Below, piece by piece: positions 1 through 12,548 of a DNA stretch of 64,000 nt. The position numbers were made by a program, and so were the translations under genes. Origin of the DNA: Todiramphus chloris collaris. Taxonomy: Eukaryota; Chordata; Aves; Coraciiformes; Alcedinidae. The notes beneath the pieces are model-generated. The model was not told the DNA's origin, made no database searches, and saw only the letters and a program-made list of their open reading frames with translations. Every line of letters begins with the position of its first letter. The first letter of the stretch is position 1. The stretch spans positions 275,585 through 339,584 of the forward strand of contig JANVCC010000112.1 in NCBI GenBank assembly GCA_025345505.1, read 5' to 3'.

Positions 1-330
1 GCAACATTAAAGCCTGTGCTGACAGATCTTGTCTTACATTACTTCACTTACATTCAGATCCTTAATGCTTTTGCTCGACACCGTTGCAGCAGGACTAGCT
101 TAGATATGCGTGCTTCAGAAGAACATGAAACGCAAGAATCTTGGGGCCGTATTTTCTTTCGAGTTTATTTCTGGCCAACTACTTCTTACTGTGCCTGGAT
201 TTTTATGACGGCCATCGTAGCCATCGGGATGAATGAACAGAAGACAAGAACTTTGCTGTTCAGTTCCTCATTACACGTTAATTCCATCTAAGCTGATTGC
301 GTCCGAGAAGCTACAGGAAGTTTAAACTAA
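1..330. promoter_or_regulatory. Candidate conserved block at the window edge
   Basis: Unique sequence with two CCATC (YY1-like) words 10 bp apart at 212-225, a TTTATGAC HOX/CDX-like word and ACGTTAATTCC. A 91-codon open frame here has no recognisable family and is not called a gene. Confidence 0.2.
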
Positions 331-1128
331 AGGTAAGATAACACCAGGCAAACAGGCCAGGGATGGGACTGGGAAGATTCCGCCTTGCAGTCAAATGCTG
401 TGGTGAGTCAGTTTGTTCCTCCCAGCCTCTCTTCCCCTATTCTCCCCGTTCACAGCAAAGTATCTCCCTGTGCAGCTCTTGGACTTGGCATGCGCGGGTG
501 GCCTGGGCAGCAGAGTCTAAGGCAGAGGTGACAGCACTACCACCAGTACCAGGGGGTACCAGTACCACCAGTACGGGGGGGACAGCCACTCTCCCTGGAT
601 GAGCCAGCACCAGGGCAAGTGTCACACGCTCAGCCTTACGCCGAGCGTAAATCCTGCCCTCTGATGCTCGAGTTAAGGATTCATGGGCAACGTGACAGAT
701 CAGTGCCATTCCAAATTAAATTTGAGATCTCAGGAGCAGAAAATTCCCATCAATATCCAAGCACTGGAAAGCAGAGCTACACGTGCACATGAGGCAACCC
801 CCTTCCCCAGACCGCAGTCAAGCATCCTGCTTTTTAATGTTAAACAACAAAACCTAAAATATTTACTGTAGCATCGAGCTAATTTGGTTTGGGAATTCTG
901 TTTGGTGCCAGCAGGCTTTGGTAAAAGCTTCAGCATGCTGGCTGGAGGTGACTGGGAGCTGGGCATTCTGAGCTTGCCTTCCTCAGCTGAGGGACTGACT
1001 CTCCAGTGTGGATTTACTTCACATTCTCACTGTGAGATGCACTTTTACCTCAGGCTCTAAAAGACGTCAGCAGTGGGAGAAAGGGGGGAAGAAAAAAAAG
1101 AACAAAATACAATAATAAAAAAAAAAAA

Positions 1129-1228
1129 NNNNNNNNNNNNNNNNNNNNNNNNNNNNNNNNNNNNNNNNNNNNNNNNNNNNNNNNNNNNNNNNNNNNNNNN
1201 NNNNNNNNNNNNNNNNNNNNNNNNNNNN
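1129..1228. other. Assembly gap (100 N)
   Basis: Exactly 100 N, the usual placeholder for a gap of unknown size. Both flanks are A-rich low-complexity sequence, which probably caused the break. Any frame read through it is meaningless. Confidence 0.98.
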
Positions 1229-1377
1229 AAAAAAAAAAAACCCAAACAAAAAACCAAAATGACAACAACAAAAACACAAAATAAAAAAGCCAAACAAAAA
1301 AACCCCTCAAAACACCAACAAAAAAAAACCAAAACACCAAACCAAAAACACCAAAAGGAACTAGTAAAAAAAAAAAA
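1229..1377. repeat. T-poor A/C-rich low-complexity tract beside the 100-N gap
   Basis: Made of AAACC, CAAAA and ACACC words with almost no T or G, continuing the A-rich flank on the far side of the gap from about 1080. Similar tracts recur at 30978-31070, 40334-40362, 41007-41040, 48286-48340, 54300-54335 and 54813-54886. Confidence 0.9.
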
Positions 1378-4300
1378 GTGCTGATTGTACGAAGTTCTGG
1401 TGAAATCAGAGCTACCGCTGACTGCGGCTGTGAATTCAGTTGCCATGCATGCGAGTGCACACGCACGTTCCGGGGGTGGGAGCTGGCAGCTGGGTGGAGG
1501 AGAAAGGAAAAAGTGATTTTTAAATATATTTATTAAATCACTGCTGAGAACAGAGGGGGAAAAAGAGGAGCCTGGGAATCTGCAGCTGAGGCTCAGCTGG
1601 TGAGAAGACAAAGAGACACCACGGTGTATGTACTATAGGAAAGTCATTCTGGAAAAGGAAAATTAAAGAAAACCCCCCAAATTTTCAGACACACCCCAAG
1701 AAATAGCAACATGTGCCTTAAAGAGCTCGTACCAGAATCAACTGCACAGCTTGATATCAGGACACTGCCTTGCAAACACTGCACGAAGCCAGCGTTTGGT
1801 ACAGCCCCACCAGTTCTAAACGGAACTACTCCCGTTAATAAGCTTTTACAGTAATTAGCTGGTTATTGCAGGTCACGCTAACGCAGCCACTTGCTAGAGA
1901 TAAGGGGGCTTCATCAAAGGCAATGCAGCTGCTGCCTGGGTGCTGGGCTGCGGGTCACCCACACCCTCGCTTCAGGGCCACGGAACCGCAGCTCCCGACT
2001 GTCCCAGCCGAGGGGCTCCTCACCTGCGGGGCCTCTGGGAAACCAGGCCATTCCAATCCTTTCCTGGTGTCAACCAAGACCCTGGGGAGTGAACCCAAAG
2101 CTTTATTCCTTGCCACACCCAGATACCGGACAAACAAGGCATGGGAAGACCAGCCCAGCAGCAATCCTCTCCTGGAGCCCACAAACAGCAGTCCAGTTGG
2201 AAAAGCCTCTTCCAGTTGGAAAAGCCAATGCTTGGGATCCCATCGGTGCAGTACCTCAGCATCACACCAGGTGGCTTCAACAATCTGCTCCAAACGCTCA
2301 CCAGACCCCATCAAAGGCTGGGCTGGGCCTCCTCGCAGGTTTAGCTTCTCTCTGGAGAGCGTGTAAATGCTCAGAAACCAGAGGGGTCCTGGTTCTGGCC
2401 ACCCGGGGCACTGGTAAGACTGGGAAAGGCGAGGGGAGCGTTAAACCCTCTGCCTCTTCAGCTGCCTTCTACCTAAAGCTGAATAGAAACGGAAATCCTA
2501 CAGAAAACCCTGGTTAACCAAAACTGCAGCCTTTCAGACAGCGCTTCATTTGGAGGGGGACACTTCACATTCCGTTTTTCTCACGTAATTTAATTTGTTA
2601 ATGAATTCAGTCATCACACTGATTGCATTCCAGGTGGGATGTAAACAGAACATAGACTCAGGCAGAGTTTGCGGTTTACGTAGCATTCAGTGTTATTGTG
2701 TTGTATCTCGACGCCGAGGCTCGGCCAGATGAGGCTGCACGAGGGAAAACTTCTTGTAAAATCAGAGCTGGTCAAAGAGTTTTTTTTTTTTTAAAATCCT
2801 TACTTAAATAAAGAATATTTGAAACTTGTCATTAAGGGTAATTGCTCTCCTAGATTTTTCCCATGTTTGAACAGGAGAAAAGCAGTATTTTGTTCCTTTG
2901 TTATTCCTTATCCTGTCTTCTTCCCTTATCACAATTTCCTACCTCAAAATTCTGAAACAGGAGAAAAAGGAAGCAAACAGAATTGTTTAAGGAGTATTTT
3001 TTTAAAAAGCAATGAATAACCAAATTATAAGTTCTATTGCTTTTGAATTTTCTCAAGTTTTTTGTTTGTTTGCTTAATAAAATATTAACCTTTTTATACA
3101 GATGCAGATTTGCAGCTATTTGTGAACTTTCCCCGTGAAAATCACCTAAATTCCAGTTTCCTCTCCACCGTGCATATATTTGAATCCAAACACAGGAGCC
3201 CAAGATGAACAAGCCTGGATGAAAAAACCAAATTGCAATATGACTCTCCTCTTGTTTCCCCCCATCTGCCCCAGCCTTCTGGGAACAGGAGCCTCTCAAA
3301 GCACCACAGAAGCAGGTGTAGGCGTATTTTAAGTAACAGAAAATCAGTTTAATTAAGCTCTCCTCAGACTTGCAAACTGGGAGCCTTGCTTTTCTTTCCC
3401 TAATGAAATAGCCCACAACAAACAGAGCTGCTCATGGGGCAGTTCTCCCACAGTTCCACCCCTCGGCTAGGAAGGACACAGTGCCCAAACTGGGGACGCT
3501 TCTGAAGCACTTCTGCTCTTGGAAAAGGATTTTTTTGCCCCATCTGAGTTCGTGGTTCAAAAAATCCCAAGCCCCCTCATGGCAGGCAGGGTCCTGCTGT
3601 GCTGTGCATCCTGCAGACTCAGGGAAGAACACAGTCCCCGCTGACATGAGCCTTTCAAGCAGAACCCAGCGCTGGTAGTGCTCGAGTGGAAAGAGCACTG
3701 TTAATTCTTTAAAAAATAAAAATTTCAGTTTTCCATTTCTCTTCAGTATTGAACTGCCCTGTGAGCAGAGCAGTGCTACCGCCCTCAGCCCTACGCAGCG
3801 AGGCAAAGGCTTGGCTTTTCTAACCCAGCTTCTTTAGTTCTTTTTAAAAAATATTCTAGACTCTACAAGCATTCTTCGATCCTGCAGACATCCACCTTCT
3901 CAGAAACAGTCTACAACAGAACGACCGAGCCCAGAACCGTTTCCTTGCCTCCTGCTGGCCTAGCGGCTGGCTGCCATAGCTCTCTACTTGACAGCTGGGG
4001 GAGTAGTGTTAAAAAAAAAATACCCCAAACCACAGTATTTTTCACTTTGCCTTTGTTATAAACTGAAATATAACTGTGGCCTTCGATATTGAGCCGAGCC
4101 TTTGTGTTCTAGTTTTCATAACATTTCTGCCTCAAAAAAACCTGAAAATAAAGTTAACTAAAGAAAAACGTTTTTGAATAAGGTTAAGTGCCTGGCTTAA
4201 GCTGACAAAAGCCAGGAAATTGAAAGTTAAGGCTGATACTAACAAATTCTGGCTCTTATGAAAAATAAAAGGCAAAGACAAAATGGTATGAGCTATAAAT

Positions 4301-7300
4301 AACTCCTGCCAGAACTTCTCATCTTTAGCACCAAGCCCACTTGTAGACAGACGAAAGTGCAAGAACCCTACTCATATCATTTAAATGCTGGTCTGCGTAC
4401 TTAGTTCCTAGCAGCTTTATAACACACATCATTTCTGCCAGGGACCAACACCGTACCGGGGTAAGCCTGCCAGCTGAGCAGGCTGGACAGGGTTCACTAT
4501 TTACCTACACGACCAGAAAGCCACCGACGGAGATGGTTGGTCTCTCAGGTAAATAAGGGTCTAGTCTGCAGGAATGAAGAATCCAGATACCTTTTTTAAG
4601 ATCTCTTTGATAAAATACTGAATCTACACAATATTATTTTTATAACTGAGCACGATAAACACAGTATTTCTTTATCTTAGGGACTCATTATGGTGCTTTG
4701 GCAATACTGAAGTGGCTGCAAAACAGCAGCAGCTGTGATTCAAACTTTCAGAAGGGTATAAAGTCAGCATGGTAGAGAGACAAGCCCTTGGCCTTTCCTT
4801 TATACCTTAAAAAAGGTGTTACTCCTTTGGCACCCTTCTAGTATTTTTATTTTCATAGTAAGAATTATTCCTATTTCAAGAGTAAAAGAACAGGATCGTG
4901 TGTTTACAATGCAGGTACTTTTTTAACTGTACCAGTTATGTCTGTTGATGTCTTCACTTCATATTTTTTTTTTGGCACATCTAAATGATTACATTAAGAA
5001 TTAAAAAACCAAAACCTTATCATCCGTGTCAAAATAACTCCAATTTAAAAACTACTGTACCTCTTCTCTAAGGTGCTCAGAGATCCAGTAATTAAATCAC
5101 CTCGAGAACCATGGAGTGTTAATAATAGTTTAGCAAAGTGAGGACAATGCCTGACCACGCTCCTAGCTCAGCATTGGTGATGAGAGAAAGTTCTCCTCTG
5201 CAACAGCAAATCATTTAGACTCCTTAAAAATCCAGTCTCAGGTCCTCTTAGAAATCTGAAGTTTTTCCTTCAAGATACAGAAAGCAAAGCACAGGCAAGG
5301 AATAGAATAATTTATTCAAGGCAGCCTGAGATCAACTATTGCATACACAGCACTATAGATTGAATTCAGAAATAGGAGAAGAATAAGAGAAATAATATAA
5401 GAAAGGGCAGGTGTGTTGAGAGTGTGACTGGTTCTTAGAAAAAAACCCAACAAACTCTGAAGAGGCGCACAGCAGAAACCAAACACACCCTTCTGTCCTC
5501 AAAAGAGGAGTGGGGAAAAAACAAAAATAATTAAAAAAAAAAAAAAAAATCTTGGCTCACTAACTGAAATCTTAAACTGTTGAGTAAACTTTCTGCAAGT
5601 TGTGTGCTCACCATACAGAGCTCTGGATGTTGGCAAAAAAAAATCTGGAAATGCTTATAAATCCGAAATTGCAACATGGGTCAGAAAGAGCTGCTCTGCA
5701 ATCAGGTTGGTTATTGCACAGGCTCGGGCTCTGCTCTCCTACACTGAACAATACTTGGGAATTCGGAGAAGCAAGTGTATGATCCATAACCTTCTGTGTG
5801 TCCAAATGAAAAAACTGTTGCCAAGGAAACACCCAAATATCAAAATTGAAATATAGCTTGGCCCTTAATGAGTCCAAAAGGAGCTGTAGGAAGTTTACTC
5901 AAGTTCAGCAGAGATTTTGGCTAAATGTGGGGAAGACATTATTAAAAGAGATCCCAGCTCCATGGTGGAGGCAGGAGGAAGAACAGAATACAATTTTGCA
6001 ATGTAGCTGTGTTTAAAATCCTCTATTACATTTTAGTTCTCTCGGGACAATCGCAACCACCCTAAAAGCAATAAAAATGTGAACATTACTGAAGGGATGA
6101 AAAAAACCAAAACATGCATTTGGGGACAAAACAAAACAAAAAGGAGGAGAACTTGTAATGTTAGCACAACGATGCAACCTTAAAAAAAAAAAAAGGTACA
6201 GTTTTCCAAGAACTGCATTTTTCTGACATCTTGCGCGTATTGAGGTCCATGGAGACTTCCCATTTTCCACACTCAGCACTTTGAGGGTCAGAGAGGTCAA
6301 GGTACCAGTATTCCCCATGGATCGCTGATAGTTCATCCAGAACAATCAAGCTACTGGCTGTGCCTCCCCCCTCGTTACCAAGCTGACACTGGGGTAGAGA
6401 AATAGCCACCACCACTGCCACTGGGAACGAGAAATCCAGAGGCAAAAGATTAATTTCAGATAGTCTGCTTCTTTTAGATTTTAGCGGTTTAATTCTTGCA
6501 AGTCATGACCCACGTCTACCTCAAATAAATACAAATAAAAGTTTCTACCCATCACCAGCGGAACGTAGCTAACTCCATCCCAAACTGTTTCTTGCCACCA
6601 ATGAAAGCTGAGCATGGGAAGAAATTCTGCATTTCTTATAGCCTTATATCATGTAAAATTAGAAACTCTTGTAAATACTTTGGGACAGGAACTGTCTTTT
6701 TCTCCTGGATCCCCCAGGAAGCACCTAGAACAACAGAAGCTAATGTTTTGGAAATTCAGCAATAGTAAATTAGGCTGTGACTCTATGAGCAAAACACAAC
6801 AGGATTATTATTCATGTTGAGTCTCTTATTTCTGGCTGGAAACAAACAGTGTTTGCTTGATAGATTAGGCAGGAAAGATACATGCTCCAAAAGAAAGAAT
6901 GATTTAAGCAAACAGGTACAGAACAACCTTTCCTCCTTTTTTTCCACTGTTAATGATTAGAATCACTGTCTGTGCTCCCTAACACGTCTTCGTGTGCTCA
7001 TTCCATACGCTCACCAATTAAATCAGACATTTTAAACACGCCAGCCAAGCCGTATCTGTCTGAAAGAACTTGAAACTTTGTCTGCAAAATAACCAAGAAG
7101 AGACACCCAATGCCCATGCCTGTCTTTCTGGTTACCTAAACAGTCATTTCTAGAACAGCTTGCTAGATTTGTTCCAAAGAAATTACCAAAAAAAATTAGA
7201 GAACGCCAAGCATTTACTAGCAACTTGACATCAGTGTTATTTTTCATAATAAAAAATTAGGCACCATATAAAAATAATGTATGTTTTATAAATACCAGCA

Positions 7301-8917
7301 AGCCACAGATTTGTGTTTAAATAATAATGGTTTCTCATAAATGTTTTTCAGAGTTTACATAGCTACCAATGAAAACTAAAACTTCAATTAAAATAATAAA
7401 AATAAAGATTTGATGCTTCTGGCTTAAACCTTTACAAGAGTCTTAAATAATATTTAAACAAATATCCTATTAAAAAATAGACAACCATGCACACATATAT
7501 AAATAATCTGGATTATGTCAGTTCTGCCTTGTTCTGATTCTAATGAATAAACTCCTTAAAAGATAAATCACATTGCATCATGTGTTTCATAAAAATAATT
7601 TAATTTTTTTTAAAAATAGGATGTGGTTAAAATTGTTAAATTATTATTGACTGTCATTTCTCAAAACCACAGGCAGTTTTTCCACGTTATTTCCCCACTT
7701 CAGAGTCAAAATCAGCATCATTCAGCCAATTTGGCAATCTCCCACCATAGACTGCCATTAAACACTACTCAAGTGCTAAGCTCTCTCACTTCCATAAAGG
7801 TTTGTAGGCCCCAGTAGATGCTGAATGGCTCTTTGACATCTTTAGAAGCACTCATAATACTCTGGGCAGGAGACTTAGGAAAATACCATAAAGTGGGAGT
7901 TAGCTGCAAAAAATACACAGCCTACCTCTGCTGAACACGGCTGTAGTTTGGGTATTATTCCCCGCATTTTCTTGCATTTCTTAGTTATTCTTAGGCAGTT
8001 TCCAGTGTTTGAAATTTCCGGATTTTGTGTGTATAAAACAAAAAAATGAAAGTAAAAAATATAAAAGAGAGACAGACAGAGATTTCCAGGGGAAAAACAA
8101 ACGAACAAACCAAAGAAATCAATTTCACCTTGGAGGTGTCTTCACTAGAAAGCCCGATCTTACAATTCTACAGTGATAAGAATCAGGGTACTACAAAAAG
8201 AGAAGAAAAAAGAACAAAACCCCCAAAATGGTCATTGCATTCTCCACAGCTACTGTAAATATTTTATGAATGGATAACTCAGACCAAAGTAGGAAGATAA
8301 AAATTCTCTGTAATTATTTGTCTAACACACTGAGTAAGGGTTTGGACTTTGCCATAAGTCCTTAATGCAAGAACTTGTCAACATCAGCTTGTAGAGACAT
8401 TAAGAGGATTTCTTTAGGTGCCACCTTTTAAACTCCAGTATTAAGCCACAGCTTCTAGTAAATTTACCCTGTGGTAAGCAATTCCAGATGAGTTCTAGTG
8501 ACAGGCTGCAGTCTCAAGGTACTTATTCACTGCACATTAAAATCTCTTGTTCCCAGGACTGGGTTGTTTTCTGACTGACATTCATTTAGGGAATAGTGAA
8601 AAAAGGCATTTCCAAAGCTGGAGCTGAACAAAGGAACCCAGAGCAGTAACTCACCGATAACCACTGCCAGAAGTTGGTACTTTCTGTTTACTAACAATAA
8701 GGTAAGATGGAAAGATGTTAGATCAAATCCAGCAGTAGCTCCTCAGAAATAATTGCCCAGTGGAGCAGGGTCAGGATTGCAGCCATGTAACCACCTTCAA
8801 CACAAACCATGGAAAATATTTGTACATACTAAACAGTCGACTTTTAGCCTATTTCAGATCTCTCTTGCCAATCCACATGTGAAATACTCCCAGCACTGAC
8901 TCTCAGGCACTTTCTAG

Positions 8918-9050
8918 TTTAAGTACCATAATAACCATTCCACAGACGGGAAAACTACTGCTTGTGGAAGTGAAACGGGTATCCTCAAGTCACTGAGGAG
9001 GCTCATGACAAAGTACAGAACTAAAAGCAGGCCACTGAAGAACTAAATTT
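8918..9050 (-). mobile_element. Possible MIR-type SINE remnant
   Basis: CCATTCCACAGACGGGAAAA, then AAGTGAAACGGGTATCCTCA and AGTACAGAACTAAAAGCAGG resemble the reverse order of MIR tail and core (CCATTTTACAGATGGGAAAAC..GTGACTTGCCC..GGCAGAGC). Weak match. Confidence 0.35.
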
Positions 9051-10344
9051 TAACTTCTGATGATCGCTCCTCTTTTCTTCTTCCACGCCAAATGAAGTTA
9101 CCAGTCCCACTAGAAGTCATGGCCTCTGACAAACACTGGATTCCAATGCCTTTCCACAAGGAATCGATAGGATACGTAGACGCTGGAATAACAACACATG
9201 AAGGTGCTTTCCTCTCTTCTCACCAGCATTTCTAACACCAAAGAGCTTTCAGCTTAAGCAGATAGAGTAAGTTGTTCCTAGAGAACCACCGGCTGGAGAT
9301 GCTACCCAAGTCCTCTCTCAGTGGTGATGGAATTAAAGGCAGGTGTCTGGCTTGGCTGCAGTAACACACACATGGTGCCTCCTTGCCACTAAATGGAATG
9401 GGATCTAAGTTGGGTAGCAAGGATCAGAGCCTGGCATCACAACTGGAAAGATTAGCTGTCTTGCTGCTGAATTGGGTGAGCACTTTGCTATCAGCTGTGC
9501 CAAGAGTATGGAGGGTCTCTTAAGTGCTAGGATAGGAGTTGGAAATTTTAGTTCACATCTTGCTTTGGAAACTGGGTGTAATTTCCATTTGGGAGTTGTC
9601 AAGGACCTCACCACAGGGAGCACCTCCACAGACCTCACCTCAGGGAGAACCTCTGCATGAGAAACTCTTGTGGCACTTTACCCCCGTGAGCTCCGCGGTA
9701 GGTTAAGGAGAAGGCAATACTGGTATAATGACCAGAAGAGAAGAACCAGGAGTTAATCAGCCTCTCTCCCCTCATCCCCATTTACCTGTCCTTTTCCAAC
9801 TCCTTCAGAAAAAATACTTTGACCCACTGTCACTTTGAAGTTGTAAGCAAAGCACCATGATCCCCACCGTGCAGAAAAGCCAGTCACCACAGGCTGTTGG
9901 GCAGGTCAGACTCAGCCCCGGTCAGCACAAGCGGCTGTCACTGAGCTCTTGGGGGAAAGCAGAGCGAAGAGTTCCGCGGGCACAAACCCGATCTCTCGCT
10001 GTGAAGGGAACATCCGATAGCGAGACAGACAGACGTGCCAGAAAGAAACCGAGCCACGTTTGCCTGAAGCTAACCACGAGTGGGGTCTGCAGGCCTGGTG
10101 CAGCAGCTCTAGAAACCAGCGCAGGGAGCAGCAACCCTTTCCCGCAGCAGCAGCCGGCAGCCTTTCCTTTTACGACTGTGAAATTCCTGGCTTTCTCCCC
10201 AAGCAATTTCCAGTGCAGCCGCATGGCAAGGTGGCCGGTGGGAACCAAGACGCTCCAAGTTACTCAAAATAGATCAGGGATTCTCCTGACAGATGCCTGG
10301 GGTGTTTGCCTGGCTAATTCGCTTTTATTATGGTGAACAAGGCT

Positions 10345-10600
10345 TCTGTTAAATGTTTGCTGTCTACTTCACATTTATTGTGATGGGGAGGTTTATGTAG
10401 GTGTTTGTAGAGTTGTCTGCTTTTGTAACAGCACGGGTTTTATCAATGTTTGGATTAGTCCACTTTCATCACGATGGGAATGATGGTTTTAATAACCTTC
10501 TTTGCTCGACTTATATCAAATGCTTTATTTAAGAGGTCCTAATAGCCTCCTTTTAACACATCTGTGTGAAAACTTTTACATTCAGCTGGTTTTATTAGGT
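10345..10600. promoter_or_regulatory. Candidate conserved non-coding block
   Basis: Unique T-rich block with TATCAATGTTTGGATTAG (OTX/PITX-like GGATTA), TTTTAATAACC and CTTTATTTAAGAGG. No coding potential. Confidence 0.22.
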
Positions 10601-10886
10601 AGGAAAGTTGTCGTCCCTCTCTCTGCTAATACTAAAAGCTTTCTACATCCATAGACTGTTCCCGACAAGATTTCAATGTAAAGCAACCCTTTGCAAATAT
10701 TTGCGAAGCACGGGTAGAAATTTCAGCGTGCCTGGCAATATACTGCACAAACACTGGCTGGCCGCAGGGTTTACTGTGCAAACGTGTAAGCTAACGTGCT
10801 AAAGAGGAAAGACAAAGTGAACCAAGACAGTATCCAGGTGGCAGGGTGGCTCATCACCAAAGTTACTGTTAGAGGTGATTTTGATT

Positions 10887-10923
10887 AAAAAAAAGACAAA
10901 AAAGACAAAAAAGACAAAAAGAC
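10887..10923. repeat. (AAAAAAGAC)n microsatellite
   Basis: Four consecutive A-run plus GAC units, near-perfect with 8-9 bp period after a slightly longer first unit. Confidence 0.9.
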
Positions 10924-12077
10924 TGGGAGATCTTTTCTAAGTTCTCAAATGTGTTTAACAAGTTGGGAACAGGAAACAGAAATAAACTTCCTGAAGACTG
11001 ATGGAATGGACAACAGCACTGAAGAGGTAAGAAATAGATACCGGTGCAGCAAACGGGTTTGGTGGAATGGAACTGTGCGAGGGATGTATGTAACCGGGAA
11101 CAGTTTGCAAAAGGACTGGGTAAGAGAAGGCAAATGTTGGAACCAAGTCATATTCTGGAAACCCAGTCTGAGAAGAGAAAACAAAACACAAAAAAACCAA
11201 AACAAGTTTGACTGATTTTGCAAAAAGCCCCATAGAGGAGGGAGCTGCTGCAGAACACGGCATCTAACAAGCCCAGTAACACAGTATCTAACAGGTGGAA
11301 TCAAAAAGCAGCCAAACTAATCCATTAAGTTTTACACCCTGATGGGAGGCAGAGAAAGTATCTTAATCCATATTGAACAGATGGGAAAATCTAAGGCAAA
11401 GCTCCAGCCCTTTTCCCCACCCTCCCTCCTCTGAAGTCACAGAGCAGACTTCATCTATTCCTTGATGTCCTTTTCTTCATCTCACTACTTGACAATAGAC
11501 ACCCCCCAGAGCAACGCACAATACCGAGAGTCCCCATTTCCAGTTTTCTGCTCTACCAGTTCAGCAATAAGACCCCAAAACCACAGGCACCAGCTTACTT
11601 CCCAGGCCTGCTCCTGAGAGCAAAGGTAAGCATGTGTTCTAAGCATCCCCGGGATTAAGGCTAAATTAGTAATTGCCTCTGTTTTCACAAATACCGCTTT
11701 ACGAGTCAGCCGATGGGAAAAGCACAACGCGCTGCAGATGTCAGAGTTCTCACCTGGCCCAGCCAAAGCACAAAGCCCTTCATAGTCTCAAACTCTGAAT
11801 CCCCTGCCGGTGTTTGGAGCTGTGTGCCCAAGGCCAGCAGTGCCCGCATCACCTCGCGCCGGGTGGGAGGCTCAGCCCCTCACTCTACACACAGCTTTTG
11901 ACAGAGGGCTTTGCACCGTCGTTTTACATCATCTTAGAGGCTCATAGAGAGCAAGTCTTATTCTCATTAGAGGAGGAAGCACATGGATAAGGTTTCTGGG
12001 GACAGATACAGATGAGAACATTCAAATAGGAATTTAAAGCAAGCACAAAACTCTTCCTTAAGGTAGGAAGAGGCAGA

Positions 12078-12548
12078 ACATCACAGAACCATTCAGACTG
12101 GAAAAGCCCCTTGGGATCACCGTGTCCAACCATCAACCCTACTCTACAAGGTCACCCCTAGACCATCCCCCCCAGCACCACATCTCAGCGATGCTGAAAC
12201 ACACCCAGGGCTGGCCACTCACCCCCCTCCCTGGGCAGCCCATTCCAAGATCTCCCCACTCTTCCCATGAGGAATTTTTCCCTAGTGCCCAGTCTAACCC
12301 CACCTTGTTTCAGCTCGAGGCCGTTCCCTCTGGTTCTGTCCCTGATCACCTGAGAGCAGAGCCCAGCACCAGCCTCTCTACAGTGTCCTTTCAGGGAGCT
12401 GGAGAGAGTGATGAGGGCTCCCCTCAGCCTCCTCTTCCTCAAACTAAACAGCCCCAGCTCCTTCAAACGCTCCTCACACGATCTCTTCTCCAGTCCCTTG
12501 CCCAGCTTCGCTGCCTCCTCTGCACCCGCTCCAGCCCCTCGAATCAGC
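12078..12548 (-). mobile_element. CR1 LINE, 5'-truncated 3' end
   Basis: About 470 bp matching the remembered reverse complement of the avian CR1 3' end. It starts with TCACAGAACCATTCAGACTGG at the element's 3' side, followed by the typical words CCTGGGCAGCCCATTCCA, GGAATTTTTCCC, GATGAGGGCTCCCCTCAGCC and CACCCGCTCCAGC. Orientation is therefore minus. The open frames across it are not genes. CR1 copies like this are the main interspersed repeat of bird genomes. Confidence 0.92.
12107..12116. promoter_or_regulatory. Near-consensus EBF site inside a CR1 copy
   Basis: CCCCTTGGGA differs from TCCCNNGGGA at one base. It is part of the CR1 3' end at 12078-12548, so it came with the repeat. Confidence 0.25.

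Noticed and set aside
1057-1611. 184-codon minus-strand frame
   Set aside because: It runs through 100 N and low-complexity A-rich DNA; the translation is Phe-rich noise.
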